A DNA stretch of 64,000 bases, from NCBI RefSeq assembly GCF_000017565.1, contig NC_009719.1:2525001-2589000 (forward strand). The letters are read 5' to 3'. The notes under the pieces were generated by a model. That model was not told the DNA's origin. It was given only the letters and a program-made list of their open reading frames with translations, and did no database searches. The position numbers and the translations under genes were made by a program. Positions 33,491-43,109 of the stretch are shown one piece after another (position 1 is the first letter of the stretch; each line of letters starts with the position of its first letter). This DNA comes from Parvibaculum lavamentivorans DS-1. Lineage in GTDB: Bacteria; Pseudomonadota; Alphaproteobacteria; Parvibaculales; Parvibaculaceae.

Positions 33491-34074
33491 AACCGACAAT
33501 GATTGTCCTTGCCGGGCCGAACGGCGCCGGCAAGTCTACGCTCTATGCGACCCGCGTCGCTCCCGGCTTCGCGGGTCCGTTCATCAATGCCGACATCATC
33601 CAGCGCAACGAACTACGCGATCCTTCGCCAGAGGCGTCCTATGAAGCAGCGCGCATCGCCTCCTCGCGCCGTGCGGAGTTTGTCATCCAGCGGCGGGATT
33701 TCGTCACCGAAACCGTCTTCTCGCACCCCTCCAAGCTTGAACTGATCGGCGAAGCCCGCGCCAACGGATTTACCGTCATCGTGATGCATGTTGGGGTCGA
33801 GACGGCCGAACTCTCCGTGGCCCGTGTCGAAGCGAGAGTCGAAGAAGGCGGGCATATCGTGCCGGTGGACAAGATCCACGCGCGGTATAACCGCAGCGCG
33901 CCGCTCATCCGTGATGCTGTTCTCCAGGCCGACCGCGGGATGGTATTTGACAATTCCCGCCTCAACCTGCCGCCGCGCCACTGCCTGACATTCGCGAACG
34001 GGCGATTGGTGTTCGCCTTGCCACGCTTGCCGACGTGGGTCAGATCAACTTACGACTCAGACCTCATAGTCTAG
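33487..34074 (+). CDS. Zeta-toxin family kinase
   Basis: A 195-aa P-loop kinase. Walker A is VLAGPNGAGKST at the N-terminus, followed by the family motif FINADIIQ and the basic-region FVTETVFSHPS. Zeta toxins phosphorylate UDP-N-acetylglucosamine or related nucleotide sugars and block wall synthesis. The arginine that positions phosphate is present in KIHARYNRSAPLI. The TTG at 33487 overlaps the antitoxin stop (TTGA); an ATG at 33499 is four codons further in and equally possible. Context with a ParD-like antitoxin supports function as a toxin rather than a housekeeping kinase. Confidence 0.87.
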   Translation: MKPTMIVLAGPNGAGKSTLYATRVAPGFAGPFINADIIQRNELRDPSPEASYEAARIASSRRAEFVIQRRDFVTETVFSHPSKLELIGEARANGFTVIVMHVGVETAELSVARVEARVEEGGHIVPVDKIHARYNRSAPLIRDAVLQADRGMVFDNSRLNLPPRHCLTFANGRLVFALPRLPTWVRSTYDSDLIV

Positions 34075-34464
34075 GATGCTTGTTGCCGGGACTTGCAGTC
34101 GAAGCGACGCCCATCATACCCGGAAACATAGATATGCCGTCCGGTAACCCGGTTCCAACGCACAGTGCGATCGGACAGGTCGCTCTGATCAGGTGAGGTC
34201 GGAGTTTATCAGCCCAACTAGTCTAGGGTTGGGGCAAGTTCAGGCTGCTTGTGATCCCACTTTGCGGACAATATTCACTCGGTGGCACGATTCCGAAAAT
34301 CCAGAGAAATCAGGGGGTTGGCCGTATTGAGTCAGACGAACTTGAAAACCAGCCCATCCGAGTCACGTTAAGCTGGTGAAACGAGTCACGGGCTCCCAAA
34401 AAAGTTCAACGAATTCAATGCCGGGCTGAGTCACTCTCAACCTGCGCGCGCATGCCGGCGCCGG
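34075..34464. other. Gene-poor junction at the edge of the accessory block
   Basis: No full gene is visible. On the minus strand at about 34072-34198 there is a 42-codon reading frame without a start (contains TVRWNRVTGRHIYVSGYDG) that looks coding and may be the remnant of a lost gene. GAGTCAC occurs three times between 34369 and 34434. The lower GC and absence of genes fit the boundary of an insertion. Confidence 0.35.
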
Positions 34465-35400
34465 TCAATCCGGCAACGGGATGTGCTCATCCCGGTCATC
34501 GATCGGGAGATCGAAGCGTCCCTTGCCCCAGTCTGCGGCGCGCCATTCGGCTTTCGCTTCTTCGAGGCGCTCCTGTGAGGAGGCGACGAAGTTCCACCAG
34601 ACATAGCGCGGGCCTTCGAGCGTTGCGCCGCCGAGGATCATCAACCGCGCGCCTCTGCCGCTGGCTGCGACCGTGATCCGGTCGCCGGGACGGAAGACCA
34701 TCATCTGGCCCGCGTCGAATTCCTGTCCGGCAATCGAGATTAATCCCTCGACGATATAGATGCCCCGGTCTTCATGGTCGTCCGGCATCGGCAGCCGGCT
34801 TCCGGCGTCGAGCAGCACGTCGGCGTAGAATGTTTCGGAGAACATCTTTGCGGGGCCGGTTTCACCATAGGCCGTGCCGAGGATGAGACGGATTGAAACA
34901 CCATGATCCTCGATTACCGGCAACGTCTCCTTGCCATGATGCTCGAACATCGGTGCCACATCCTCAAACCGGTCCGGCAGCGCCAGCCAGGTCTGAATGC
35001 CGAAGAGACCGTTCGGGCCTTTGCGGGCAGCTTCCGATGTGCGCTCGGAATGGGTGACGCCGCGCCCGGCGACCATCCAGTTCAACTCGCCTGGGCGGAT
35101 GATCTGGTCGGCGCCGGTGCTGTCGCGGTGATGGAAGTCGCCGCGATAGAGATAAGTGACGGTGCCGAGACCGATATGCGGGTGCGGCCGCACGTCAATG
35201 CCTTGTCCGGCAAGAAGCTCGGCCGGGCCGGCCTGGTCGAAGAAGATGAAGGGGCCCACCATCTGCCGCTTCGGCGCGGGCAGGGCGCGGCGAACCTCGA
35301 AACCGCCGAGGTCGCGAGCGCGCGGAATGATGAGCGTTTCGATTGCGTCGACGGCCACCTGATCGGGGCAGCCAGGGGCGAGGGCGGGGTTCCAGCTCAT
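34465..35400 (-). CDS. Pirin-family cupin protein
   Basis: A 311-aa bicupin of the pirin family. The N-terminal cupin carries the metal ligands in RPHPHIGLGTVTYLYRG and the partner HHRDSTG, then the family block LNWMVAGRGVTHSER. The C-terminal cupin has RGIYIVEG. Some bacterial pirins are quercetin dioxygenases, others bind metabolic enzymes such as pyruvate dehydrogenase. The start at 35400 is preceded by AAAGG; a start nine bases earlier also exists. It is followed, on the same strand, by nothing but the end of the block; upstream lies a lysR gene, 186 bp away. Confidence 0.9.
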   Translation of the reverse strand: MSWNPALAPGCPDQVAVDAIETLIIPRARDLGGFEVRRALPAPKRQMVGPFIFFDQAGPAELLAGQGIDVRPHPHIGLGTVTYLYRGDFHHRDSTGADQIIRPGELNWMVAGRGVTHSERTSEAARKGPNGLFGIQTWLALPDRFEDVAPMFEHHGKETLPVIEDHGVSIRLILGTAYGETGPAKMFSETFYADVLLDAGSRLPMPDDHEDRGIYIVEGLISIAGQEFDAGQMMVFRPGDRITVAASGRGARLMILGGATLEGPRYVWWNFVASSQERLEEAKAEWRAADWGKGRFDLPIDDRDEHIPLPD

Positions 35401-35585
35401 GCACGTCATCCTTTCTGGGCTTCCGGAGGCTTTGGCCTTGCCGGTACGAGTGCCCAGACTGGCGGGGAGCCGTCCGCTTAACTAGCCCTGGGATACGTCA
35501 AGCTGTGTCGCGGGAAGTGGAACGTGGAGCCTGGTGGCCTGACGCGAAGCGGAGGCCGAACGCAGTTCCTCGATGAGGCCCGGTC

Positions 35586-36479
35586 TCAGTCTTCCCGGCC
35601 CCAGATGTCCGGGTTGCTTGCGAAGTAGTCGATCAGCATTTCGGTAAGCACCCGGACTTTCCGTGCGGGGTGCTGCCCCGGCGGCCTGACGACATATGTG
35701 CCTGCCGAAGGCACGGGATGCCGCATCATCACCGGAACGAGCGCACCGGACGCCACATAGTCGTGTGTGACGCAATCCGGGAGCCAGGCGATGCCCAGTC
35801 CTGCGGCTGCGGCGGCGGCAAGTACCGTTGCATTGTCGGCCTTGAACCTCCCTTGCGGCTGAACCGTGACGATCTTGTCGCCATCCATGAACTGCCAGGT
35901 CTCCATGCCCTGCATGAGCGCCTGATGATCGGCGATCTGTTCCAGCTTCTCGGGTGCGCCATGCGCCTTGATGTAATCGGGGCTTGCAACGAGCTTTCCA
36001 GAGATCGGTCCGACGCGCTTCGCGACAAGATTGGAATCCTGGAGATAACCGACGCGGATCGCGCAGTCGAAGCCTTCGGCGATCAGGTCGACGAAGCGAT
36101 CGCTGTAGGAGGTATGAATATGGAGCTGCGGGTTACGAAGCGCCATTTCCGCCAGCACGGGGGCGAAGTGTGTGGGCCCGAGAGACAGCGGTATGGCGAC
36201 TCTCAGCCGGCCGGACAGGGCACCGGCGGGAAGGAGCGTATCCCGCGCAGTGTCAATCTCGGCGGTGGCTCGGGCCGCATGGTCCCTGAATGTGAGCCCA
36301 GCCTCGGTGAGTGCGGCGCCGCGGGTCGTGCGCGCGAGAAGCTGGACGCCAAGTTCCGCCTCGATCCGAAAAAGCCGCCGGCTCACGATCGACTTGGAGA
36401 CGCTGAGGCGGCGCGCTGCGGCCGATATGCCCCCCGCATCGGCAACCGCAACGAATGTCTGCAGATCTTCGATATCCAA
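35586..36479 (-). CDS. LysR-family transcriptional regulator
   Basis: A 297-aa LysR-type regulator. The N-terminal winged helix-turn-helix (LQTFVAVADAGGISAAARRL, then SKSIVSRRLFRIEAELG) is followed by the periplasmic-binding-like effector domain with the Ser/Thr-rich ligand cleft. It is divergent from the isochorismatase-family gene at 36635, with 155 bp between them, the usual arrangement of a LysR protein and its target. The RLSVSKSIVSRR version of the recognition helix is close to the CrgA/DsdC-like subgroup. Inducer unknown. Confidence 0.93.
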   Translation of the reverse strand: MDIEDLQTFVAVADAGGISAAARRLSVSKSIVSRRLFRIEAELGVQLLARTTRGAALTEAGLTFRDHAARATAEIDTARDTLLPAGALSGRLRVAIPLSLGPTHFAPVLAEMALRNPQLHIHTSYSDRFVDLIAEGFDCAIRVGYLQDSNLVAKRVGPISGKLVASPDYIKAHGAPEKLEQIADHQALMQGMETWQFMDGDKIVTVQPQGRFKADNATVLAAAAAAGLGIAWLPDCVTHDYVASGALVPVMMRHPVPSAGTYVVRPPGQHPARKVRVLTEMLIDYFASNPDIWGRED

Positions 36480-36634
36480 CTCTGTGTTCCTCGTTTCGCG
36501 ACACAGCTTGCCCGACTATGGCACTACCGCGTCGGAGAAAGGAACAGCAAAGTGCGTTCAGGCACCGTCGTCCGCTGGCGCATGTCACCTCCCTGAACCC
36601 ATTGCCCCCCATAGCGGCACAGAAAGGAACTCCA

Positions 36635-37288
36635 ATGACTTTTCGCAACGGTCTGGATTCGCTTCTTCGTCCCGAAGACTCGGTCCTCGTGCTGATCGAC
36701 CATCAGCCCTATCAGCTCGCAAACCTGAACAGCCATGATCCGCATATGGTGGTCAACAATTCTGCAGGGCTGGCGAAGGCCGCAAAGGTCTTTGGCGTTC
36801 CCACCATCCTGACGAGCGTGGTCGCGGATCGCGGCGGTCATATCTTTCCGCAGATCACCCAAGTGTTCCCCGATCAGGAAGTGATCGACCGCACCTTCAT
36901 CAACACCTGGGAAGATCCGAACGTGGTGGATGTGGTCAAGGCGACCGGTCGCAAGCAGCTGATCATCGCAGGTCTTTGGACCGAAGTCTGTGTCGCCATG
37001 CCGGCGATACAGGCTGCCGGCGAAGGCTGGGATGTGACAGTGGTCACGGATGCATCGGGCGCCGTTTCGGTGGAGGCACACGAGATCGCCATCCAGCGCA
37101 TGATCGCAGCCGGGGTCAACATGATTACGTGGATGGCGCTGGCCGCGGAATGGCAGCGCGACTGGGCACGGGCCGAAACCGCCTTCGCGCTGAATGATGT
37201 TGTCATTCAGCATGGCGCGGGTAGCGGCATTGCCTTCCTCTGGGAGCAGCAGCTTCTCAACACGCCGCTTTCACGCGCCGCAGACTGA
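36635..37288 (+). CDS. Isochorismatase-family (YcaC-like) cysteine hydrolase
   Basis: A 217-aa cysteine hydrolase. The catalytic Asp is in VLVLIDHQPYQL, the Lys in the following AKAAKVFGVP segment, and the nucleophile Cys in IAGLWTEVCVAMP. The HINTWEDPNV-type lid and QRDWARAET tail match YcaC. Substrates of YcaC proteins are not firmly known; amidohydrolase or nicotinamide-like activity is typical. The ATG at 36635 has AAAGGAA upstream. A strong terminator follows within nine bases. Divergence from lysR suggests LysR control. A paralogue lies at 45914. Confidence 0.88.
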   Translation: MTFRNGLDSLLRPEDSVLVLIDHQPYQLANLNSHDPHMVVNNSAGLAKAAKVFGVPTILTSVVADRGGHIFPQITQVFPDQEVIDRTFINTWEDPNVVDVVKATGRKQLIIAGLWTEVCVAMPAIQAAGEGWDVTVVTDASGAVSVEAHEIAIQRMIAAGVNMITWMALAAEWQRDWARAETAFALNDVVIQHGAGSGIAFLWEQQLLNTPLSRAAD

Positions 37289-37296
37289 TCTGAGCG

Positions 37297-37339
37297 AGGA
37301 TGACGAGGCAACCCGGAACGGTTCAGGCCTCGTCATCCT
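37297..37339 (+). terminator. Terminator after the isochorismatase-family gene
   Basis: AGGATGACGAGGC (37297-37309) pairs with GCCTCGTCATCCT (37327-37339), a perfect 13-bp stem with a 17-base loop, eight bases after the stop. Only TT follows, so it may act with rho or as a protective 3-prime end. Confidence 0.7.
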
Positions 37340-37582
37340 TGGCGCCACCCATACCTTTTCAAGCGGGGCGGACGGATTGCGAGAAAGCTGCCCGGAAAGG
37401 CTGCCTTCGTCGTATCATCTCAAGCATCATTGTCCGATACCGCATCTGAATATTCCGGCATGGTGATTGGCGGAACGACGCGGACCCCGGTTCCGTGAAA
37501 CAGGGAGAACAGGCGGCGATTGTGCAACCCGTGTATGGTCGTCGCGAGTTTCGTCGAGACAATCAACACAGGAGTTTGGGTC

Positions 37583-39238
37583 ATGCCGAAAGGATCGGAC
37601 CTTCTGGTCGCCGCGCTTGAAAATGAAGGCGTGGATCGCATCTTCGGCGTGCCGGGTGAAGAGAACCTCGATCTGCTGGAGTCGTTGAGAACCTCCGGCA
37701 TCGAACTTGTCCTGAGCCGTCATGAGCAGGCCGCGGCCTTCATGGCGGCCACGCATGGGCGGCTTACCGGCAGGCCCGGCGTCTGCCTCGCCACGCTGGG
37801 TCCCGGCGCGCTGAACTTCTCGACCGGCGCGGCCTATGCGCATCTTGGTGCCATGCCGATGATTCTCATCACCGGGCAGAAGGCGGTCATGAGCGCCAAG
37901 CAAGCCCGTTTCCAGATCGTCGATATCGTCGCCTCGATGAAGCCGCTGACCAAGATGACGCGCCAGATCGTCAGTGCAGCGGCGATCCCATCTACGGTGC
38001 GCGATGCGTTTCGCATCGCGACGGAAGAGCGGCCGGGGCCGGTGCATCTCGAGCTTCCCGAGGATGTCGCGGGCGCGGAGGTGGACAATGTCTCCCTCAT
38101 TCCGCCTCATGCGCTGGAGCGCCCCGTGGCCCATGCCGCCGCGCTCGACAGGGTGGCGGAGGCGATCCTCGCTGCAAAGCGCCCGCTGGTCATGATTGGC
38201 GCGGCCGGCAACCGGCCGTCGCTGGTGGAGCCGCTGTCGACTTTCGTGACCCGCACGCGATTGCCCTTTTTCAATACGCAGATGGGCAAGGGCGCGGTTA
38301 CCGGTGGCTCCAACCTCTATATGGGGACCGCCGCGCTCTCGGAGGGCGACTATGTGCACGAGGCCGTCGCGCGCGCTGACCTGATCGTCGCGATCGGCCA
38401 CGATACGATCGAAAAGCCACCCTTCCTGATGCAGAGTGCCGGCGGGTCCAAGGTCATCCATGTCGGCTATCAGTCCGCCAGCGTCGAACAGGTCTACCAC
38501 CCGGATATCGAGCTGATCGGCGATATCGGGGCTTCCGTCGAGGCGCTCGGCGCGCGGCTCGAAGGCCGGCTGTCCGCAGATGCGGGGATGCTGGAACTGC
38601 GCCAGAAGATTCTGGCCCGCATAAACGACCGCGCCGAGGAAGACCGCTTCCCGCCGACGCCGCAGCGCATCGTCCATGATGTCCGCGAGGTCATGCCGGA
38701 AGACGGCATCGTCTGCCTCGACAACGGCATGTACAAGATCTGGTTCGCCCGCAACTACCGCACCCATGTCGCCAACACGCTGCTGCTCGACAATGCACTT
38801 GCCACGATGGGAGCTGGCCTGCCCTCGGCGATGATGGCGGCAATGCTCCACCCCGAGAGACGTGTCATGGCGGTCTGCGGCGATGGCGGCTTCATGATGA
38901 ACTCGCAGGAGATGGAAACGGCGGTGCGGCTTGGACTGAACCTCGTGGTGGTCGTCCTGAACGACAGCGCCTATGGCATGATCCGTTGGAAGCAGGCGGT
39001 GGACGGTTTCCCGGATTTCGGCATGAGCTTCGGCAACCCCGATTTCGTGCGCTATGCCGAGGCCTATGGCGCAAAAGGCTCCCGGGTGAGCGCGGTCGAG
39101 GATCTCGTGCCGACGCTCGAGGCCGCATTCGCCAGGGGCGGGGTTCATCTCGTTGACGTGCCCATCGACTATTCCGAGAACACGCGTGTGCTGGTCGACG
39201 AGTTGCGCAACCGGGCGCCGGATGTAGAGTGTGCCTAG
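37583..39238 (+). CDS. Thiamine-diphosphate enzyme, acetolactate-synthase-like
   Basis: A 551-aa ThDP-dependent enzyme. The catalytic Glu is in LSRHEQAAAFMA near residue 50, and the cofactor motif GDGGFMMNSQE...N is near residues 435-460. The central domain lacks the clear FAD-binding pattern of biosynthetic acetolactate synthase, and there is no small subunit gene nearby, so a catabolic or decarboxylase-type member is possible. The ATG at 37583 has GGAG eight bases upstream; earlier in-frame starts have none. It is followed after 22 bases by an aldehyde dehydrogenase, so it may release an aldehyde that the partner oxidises; this is inference from pairing. Confidence 0.87.
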   Translation: MPKGSDLLVAALENEGVDRIFGVPGEENLDLLESLRTSGIELVLSRHEQAAAFMAATHGRLTGRPGVCLATLGPGALNFSTGAAYAHLGAMPMILITGQKAVMSAKQARFQIVDIVASMKPLTKMTRQIVSAAAIPSTVRDAFRIATEERPGPVHLELPEDVAGAEVDNVSLIPPHALERPVAHAAALDRVAEAILAAKRPLVMIGAAGNRPSLVEPLSTFVTRTRLPFFNTQMGKGAVTGGSNLYMGTAALSEGDYVHEAVARADLIVAIGHDTIEKPPFLMQSAGGSKVIHVGYQSASVEQVYHPDIELIGDIGASVEALGARLEGRLSADAGMLELRQKILARINDRAEEDRFPPTPQRIVHDVREVMPEDGIVCLDNGMYKIWFARNYRTHVANTLLLDNALATMGAGLPSAMMAAMLHPERRVMAVCGDGGFMMNSQEMETAVRLGLNLVVVVLNDSAYGMIRWKQAVDGFPDFGMSFGNPDFVRYAEAYGAKGSRVSAVEDLVPTLEAAFARGGVHLVDVPIDYSENTRVLVDELRNRAPDVECA

Positions 39239-39260
39239 TTCCGGCATAGGGAGAGAGGCG

Positions 39261-40643
39261 ATGCTGACAGTTGTGCAAGCCTTCGACCGCGCGCCGATCG
39301 CAGAGATCGCGACCGACGATGCCGCTGCGCTGGAGCGCAAGTTGCGAGCCGCCGAAAAGGTCTTCAGGGATCGCGATGGCTGGCTGAAGCCTCACCAGCG
39401 CATCACGATCCTCCGCAAGCTGGCCGCATTGATGCAAGACAAGCGCGATCATCTCGCCTTGCAGATCGCGCGCGAGGGTGGCAAGCCGCTTCCAGATGCC
39501 ATTATCGAGACGAACCGCGCCATCGACGGTGTCCAGAATGCCGCCGACGAGTTGCGCAATTTCGCCGGCCGGGAAATTCCCATGGGGCTATCGGCGGCGG
39601 CGGAGAACCGTTGGGCTTTCACGACCAAGGAGCCCATCGGCATCGTCGCGGCGATCTCCGCTTTCAACCATCCGCTGAACCTGATCGTCCATCAGGTCGC
39701 GCCGGCCATCGCGGTCGGCTGCCCGGTGATCGTGAAGCCGGCGAGCACGACGCCGCTGTCCTGCCTCGACTTCGTGGCGCTTGTACGGGAAGCCGGTCTG
39801 CCCGAGCCGTGGTGTCAGACCTTCATCACAGAAGACAACTCACTCGCCGAAAAGCTGGCGACCGACGAGCGTGTCGCTTTCCTCAGTTTCATCGGCTCTG
39901 CCCGGGTCGGCTGGTACCTGCATTCCAGGCTTGCCCCCGGCACGCGCTCGGCGTTGGAGCATGGCGGCGCCGCGCCGGCGATCGTCGACCGCAGCGCCGA
40001 CCTCGGCAAGGTCATCGAACCCATCGTCAAGGGCGGTTACTACCATGCCGGGCAGGTCTGCGTTTCGACGCAGCGCATCTTCGTCCACGACGACGTCGCC
40101 GAAGAGTTCACGCAGATGCTCGTCGCCCGCGTCAAGAAACTACGCACCGCCGACCCTACGCTGAAAGATACCGAGGTCGGTCCGTTGATCCTGCCGCGCG
40201 AGGCGGACCGGGTCGCGCAGTGGATCAAGGAAGCTGTCGGGGGAGGAGCCACCCTCGCGACCGGCGGCCAACGCCTGTCCGAGACGACGCTGCAGCCGGC
40301 GGTACTGCTTGACCCCCCAGCCGATGCGAAGATATCGACGCTGGAGGTCTTCGGCCCCCTTGTCGCGGTCTATCGCTATGTCGAGCTCGACGAGGCCATT
40401 CGCCAGGCCAATTCCCTGCCGACCGCCTTCCAGGCCAGCGTCTTCGCACAGGACATAGACGTGGCAATGCGCGCCGCAAATCGTCTCGACGCCTCGGCTG
40501 TGATGGTCAACGATCCCACCGCCTTCCGAACCGACTGGATGCCCTTCGCCGGCCGCAGGGAATCCGGATACGGCACCGGCGGCATTCCCTACACCATGCG
40601 CGACATGACGCAGGAAAAGATGATCCTGATGCGCAAGAGCTGA
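39261..40643 (+). CDS. Aldehyde dehydrogenase family protein
   Basis: A 460-aa NAD(P)-dependent aldehyde dehydrogenase. The Asn that stabilises the intermediate is in SAFNHPLN, the general-base Glu in LEHGGAAPA, and the nucleophile Cys in GQVCVSTQRIF near residue 270. The usual ELGG reads EHGG, as in PhnY/SafD-like and lactaldehyde-type members. The ATG at 39261 is preceded by GAGAGAGG. It is the second gene of a two-gene unit with the ThDP enzyme. The specific aldehyde is not deducible. Confidence 0.93.
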   Translation: MLTVVQAFDRAPIAEIATDDAAALERKLRAAEKVFRDRDGWLKPHQRITILRKLAALMQDKRDHLALQIAREGGKPLPDAIIETNRAIDGVQNAADELRNFAGREIPMGLSAAAENRWAFTTKEPIGIVAAISAFNHPLNLIVHQVAPAIAVGCPVIVKPASTTPLSCLDFVALVREAGLPEPWCQTFITEDNSLAEKLATDERVAFLSFIGSARVGWYLHSRLAPGTRSALEHGGAAPAIVDRSADLGKVIEPIVKGGYYHAGQVCVSTQRIFVHDDVAEEFTQMLVARVKKLRTADPTLKDTEVGPLILPREADRVAQWIKEAVGGGATLATGGQRLSETTLQPAVLLDPPADAKISTLEVFGPLVAVYRYVELDEAIRQANSLPTAFQASVFAQDIDVAMRAANRLDASAVMVNDPTAFRTDWMPFAGRRESGYGTGGIPYTMRDMTQEKMILMRKS

Positions 40644-40731
40644 CGCCGACGCCTTGTCGGATATCTCTGATTCAGGCCTGATCGGCTCAACATCTCCGCG
40701 CGTCGGGGCAACATACTGGAAAGGCAAGTCG

Positions 40732-42501
40732 ATGGCTGAAGCGGGCCTGGTGCATACGATCGGACCGGCGGTCCTGTTGATGGGAGCGGCCGTTGTTGCC
40801 GTACCCCTGTTTCAACGGCTCGGCCTCGGCTCGGTCCTTGGTTATTTCGCGGCGGGCCTCCTCGTCGGGCCGTCGGTGCTGGGGCTCATCACCGATACGC
40901 AGTCCATCCTGCATTTTTCGGAGCTCGGGGTCGTCATGTTCCTGTTCGTGATCGGACTGGAATTGCGCCCCCGCAAGCTGTGGGCGATGCGCGGACAGAT
41001 ATTCGGCCTGGGCCTTGTGCAGGTCGCCGCTGCAACGACAGCCCTCGCTCTGGCGGGGGCCCTCGTCTTCGGCCTGCCCGGTCCGGTTGCCTTCGTCGCC
41101 GGTGCGGGTTTTGTCCTCTCCTCGACGGCGGTCATCATGTCGATGCTTCAGGACAGGGGCGAGATCGCCAGCAGCGAAGGCCAGAAGTCGGTCTCTATCC
41201 TGCTTTTCGAGGATCTGATGATCGTGCCGCTGCTCGCGGTGGTCGCCTTCCTGTCGCCACTCGCGACCGGGGATGCGGGGTGGACACATATCATGGTGGC
41301 TCTGGCCTCGCTGCTCGCGCTCCTTGCGGTGTCATACTGGGGCCTGAACCCGTTCTTCGCCCTGCTGGCGCGGACCAGGACGCGAGAGGTGCTCACCGCC
41401 GGCGCGCTGCTGGTTGTTCTCGGCGCGGCGCTGCTGATGGAGGCCGCCGGCCTGTCGATGGCAATGGGTGCATTCCTCGCTGGCGTGATGCTTTCGAGTT
41501 CAAGCTATCGCCACCAGATCGAGAGCGATATCGAGCCGTTTCGCGGTCTCCTCATGGGGCTGTTCTTCCTCGCTGTCGGTATGTCGCTCGACCTTTCCAT
41601 CGTCGCGGCTGAGCCGTTGTTCCTGGTGTCCGTGTTGTTTGCGTTCACGCTTGCCAAGGGAGTGGTGGTCTACACGGTCGCGCGCCTGTTCGGCGGTTCA
41701 AACCACCAGGCTCTGCACCGGACTTCCATGTTTCTGCAAGGCGGCGAGTTTGCCTTTGTGCTCTATGCCGCTGCGGCGGCAAGCGGTGTGATCGATGCGC
41801 GGGAAAATTCTCTGTTCACGACCGTTGTCATCCTCTCCATGGCCTTGACGCCTCTCCTGATAATCGCGACGGACCGGCTGCTGCGCAGCGAAGCGTCGAT
41901 GGACGGGATCGACATTGCCGAGGATCTGAAAGGGCGGATATTTGTCATCGGCTTCGGCCGCTTCGGCCAGATTGCGTCGCAGCTCCTGCTATCGAGAGGT
42001 GTCAGCCTTTCCGTCATCGACAGAGACCCCGACCGGATCCGCGATGCGGCACGATTTGGGTTCAAGGTCTTCTTCGGCGACGGCACACGGCTCGATACGC
42101 TGCGCCACTCGGGTGCGGCCACAGCCGACGCGATCATGATTTGTGTAGATGATCCGAAAGCGGCATTGCAGATCGTGGAACTCGCCCAACACGAATTTCC
42201 GCAGGCCAGATTGCTGGTGCGAAGCTATGACCGTGGACATGCCGTTGAGCTGATCCGCGCGGGCGTCGATTATCAGATCCGCGAGACCGTTGAATCCGCC
42301 TACCTCATGGGAGCGGAAGGACTTCGTGCGCTGGGTTTTTCCGAACTCGAAGTCGAAGAGGCCGCTGCCGACATCCGCCAGCGGGATGTCGAGCGTCTGT
42401 CCGAGCAAGTGCAGGGAGACATCATGTCGGGTCGCGATCGGATACATACCCAGCTCATTCCGGAACCGCTCGGCAATATGCCAGCCTCCAGGCAGCAGTA
42501 G
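40732..42501 (+). CDS. Kef-type (CPA2) potassium/proton antiporter with TrkA-N domain
   Basis: A 589-aa CPA2 antiporter. About 12 hydrophobic segments occupy residues 10-385 and include FELG-type VVMFLFVIGLELRP and the GFVLSSTAVIMSML region. Residues about 405-540 form a TrkA-N (RCK) domain with the nucleotide-binding IFVIGFGRFGQIASQ. KefB/C proteins release potassium during electrophile stress, gated by NAD(H) or glutathione adducts. Start at 40732 with GGAAAGG upstream. It lies 88 bp after the aldehyde dehydrogenase, a sensible neighbour for electrophile defence. Confidence 0.93.
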   Translation: MAEAGLVHTIGPAVLLMGAAVVAVPLFQRLGLGSVLGYFAAGLLVGPSVLGLITDTQSILHFSELGVVMFLFVIGLELRPRKLWAMRGQIFGLGLVQVAAATTALALAGALVFGLPGPVAFVAGAGFVLSSTAVIMSMLQDRGEIASSEGQKSVSILLFEDLMIVPLLAVVAFLSPLATGDAGWTHIMVALASLLALLAVSYWGLNPFFALLARTRTREVLTAGALLVVLGAALLMEAAGLSMAMGAFLAGVMLSSSSYRHQIESDIEPFRGLLMGLFFLAVGMSLDLSIVAAEPLFLVSVLFAFTLAKGVVVYTVARLFGGSNHQALHRTSMFLQGGEFAFVLYAAAAASGVIDARENSLFTTVVILSMALTPLLIIATDRLLRSEASMDGIDIAEDLKGRIFVIGFGRFGQIASQLLLSRGVSLSVIDRDPDRIRDAARFGFKVFFGDGTRLDTLRHSGAATADAIMICVDDPKAALQIVELAQHEFPQARLLVRSYDRGHAVELIRAGVDYQIRETVESAYLMGAEGLRALGFSELEVEEAAADIRQRDVERLSEQVQGDIMSGRDRIHTQLIPEPLGNMPASRQQ

Positions 42502-42525
42502 ATCGGCCGCTCGAGAAGTTGTTTT

Positions 42526-42981
42526 CTACTCGGGCAAGACCGCTGTGAAACTGATCTCGACAAGTTGTCCGGGAAGCGCAAGGCCCGATATCGCCACGAT
42601 GGTGCTTGCGCATGCTGGCCGGTCGGTGGCGTAGGCCGCCTTGCGCACCTTCCCGGAAATGGCGAAGGCCGCAGCCATGTCTGTCACGAATATCGTCTCT
42701 TCGACGACATGATCGAGTGTGGCTCCCAGTTTCGCGAGAATCTTGGAAGCATTTTCGTAGGTTATGCGCATCTGAAGTTCCATGTTCGAGGAATCCAGAA
42801 TCTCGCCGTTGGAATTAACCGGGGCAGCTCCGATGAAGTTGCCGGTCTCGTCATGACTGAGTTGGCCGGATACGTAGATCGTGCGCCCGGCCTGAACGGC
42901 TTGCGCGTATCCGAATGCCTCTTCCCAGGGTGCGCCGTGATAGGCGGGCTTCTTTTCGATAGATCCGGCTGCTTTCGTCAT
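42526..42981 (-). CDS. RidA/YjgF-family protein
   Basis: A 151-aa Rid-family protein. The family core reads TIYVSGQLSHDETGNF near residue 35, with the helix and loop ENASKILAKLGATLDHVVEET, the Arg in DRPACAST and the C-terminal LVEISFTAVLP. RidA homologues hydrolyse reactive enamine/imine intermediates; the conserved Arg is present here. There is an N-terminal extension of about 20 residues. It is convergent with the antiporter (24 bp apart) and divergent from the kinase gene at 43110. A TATAAT-like -10 is seen on the minus strand near 43036-43041. Confidence 0.9.
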   Translation of the reverse strand: MTKAAGSIEKKPAYHGAPWEEAFGYAQAVQAGRTIYVSGQLSHDETGNFIGAAPVNSNGEILDSSNMELQMRITYENASKILAKLGATLDHVVEETIFVTDMAAAFAISGKVRKAAYATDRPACASTIVAISGLALPGQLVEISFTAVLPE

Positions 42982-43109
42982 CCAATCACCTCTCTGTGAA
43001 GAGGCGACGGTAGGATGAAGGCGTGCAGCGGAACAATTATACTGTAGGTTGGAATGGGTGCCCCATCAGATAAGGGAAAGTTCCAGAGAGCGAATCGGGG
43101 GCGGGAGCG

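Noticed and set aside
34369-34434. Three GAGTCAC repeats near the edge of the accessory block
   Set aside because: Seven-base repeats at irregular spacing are too weak to call an end or an operator array.
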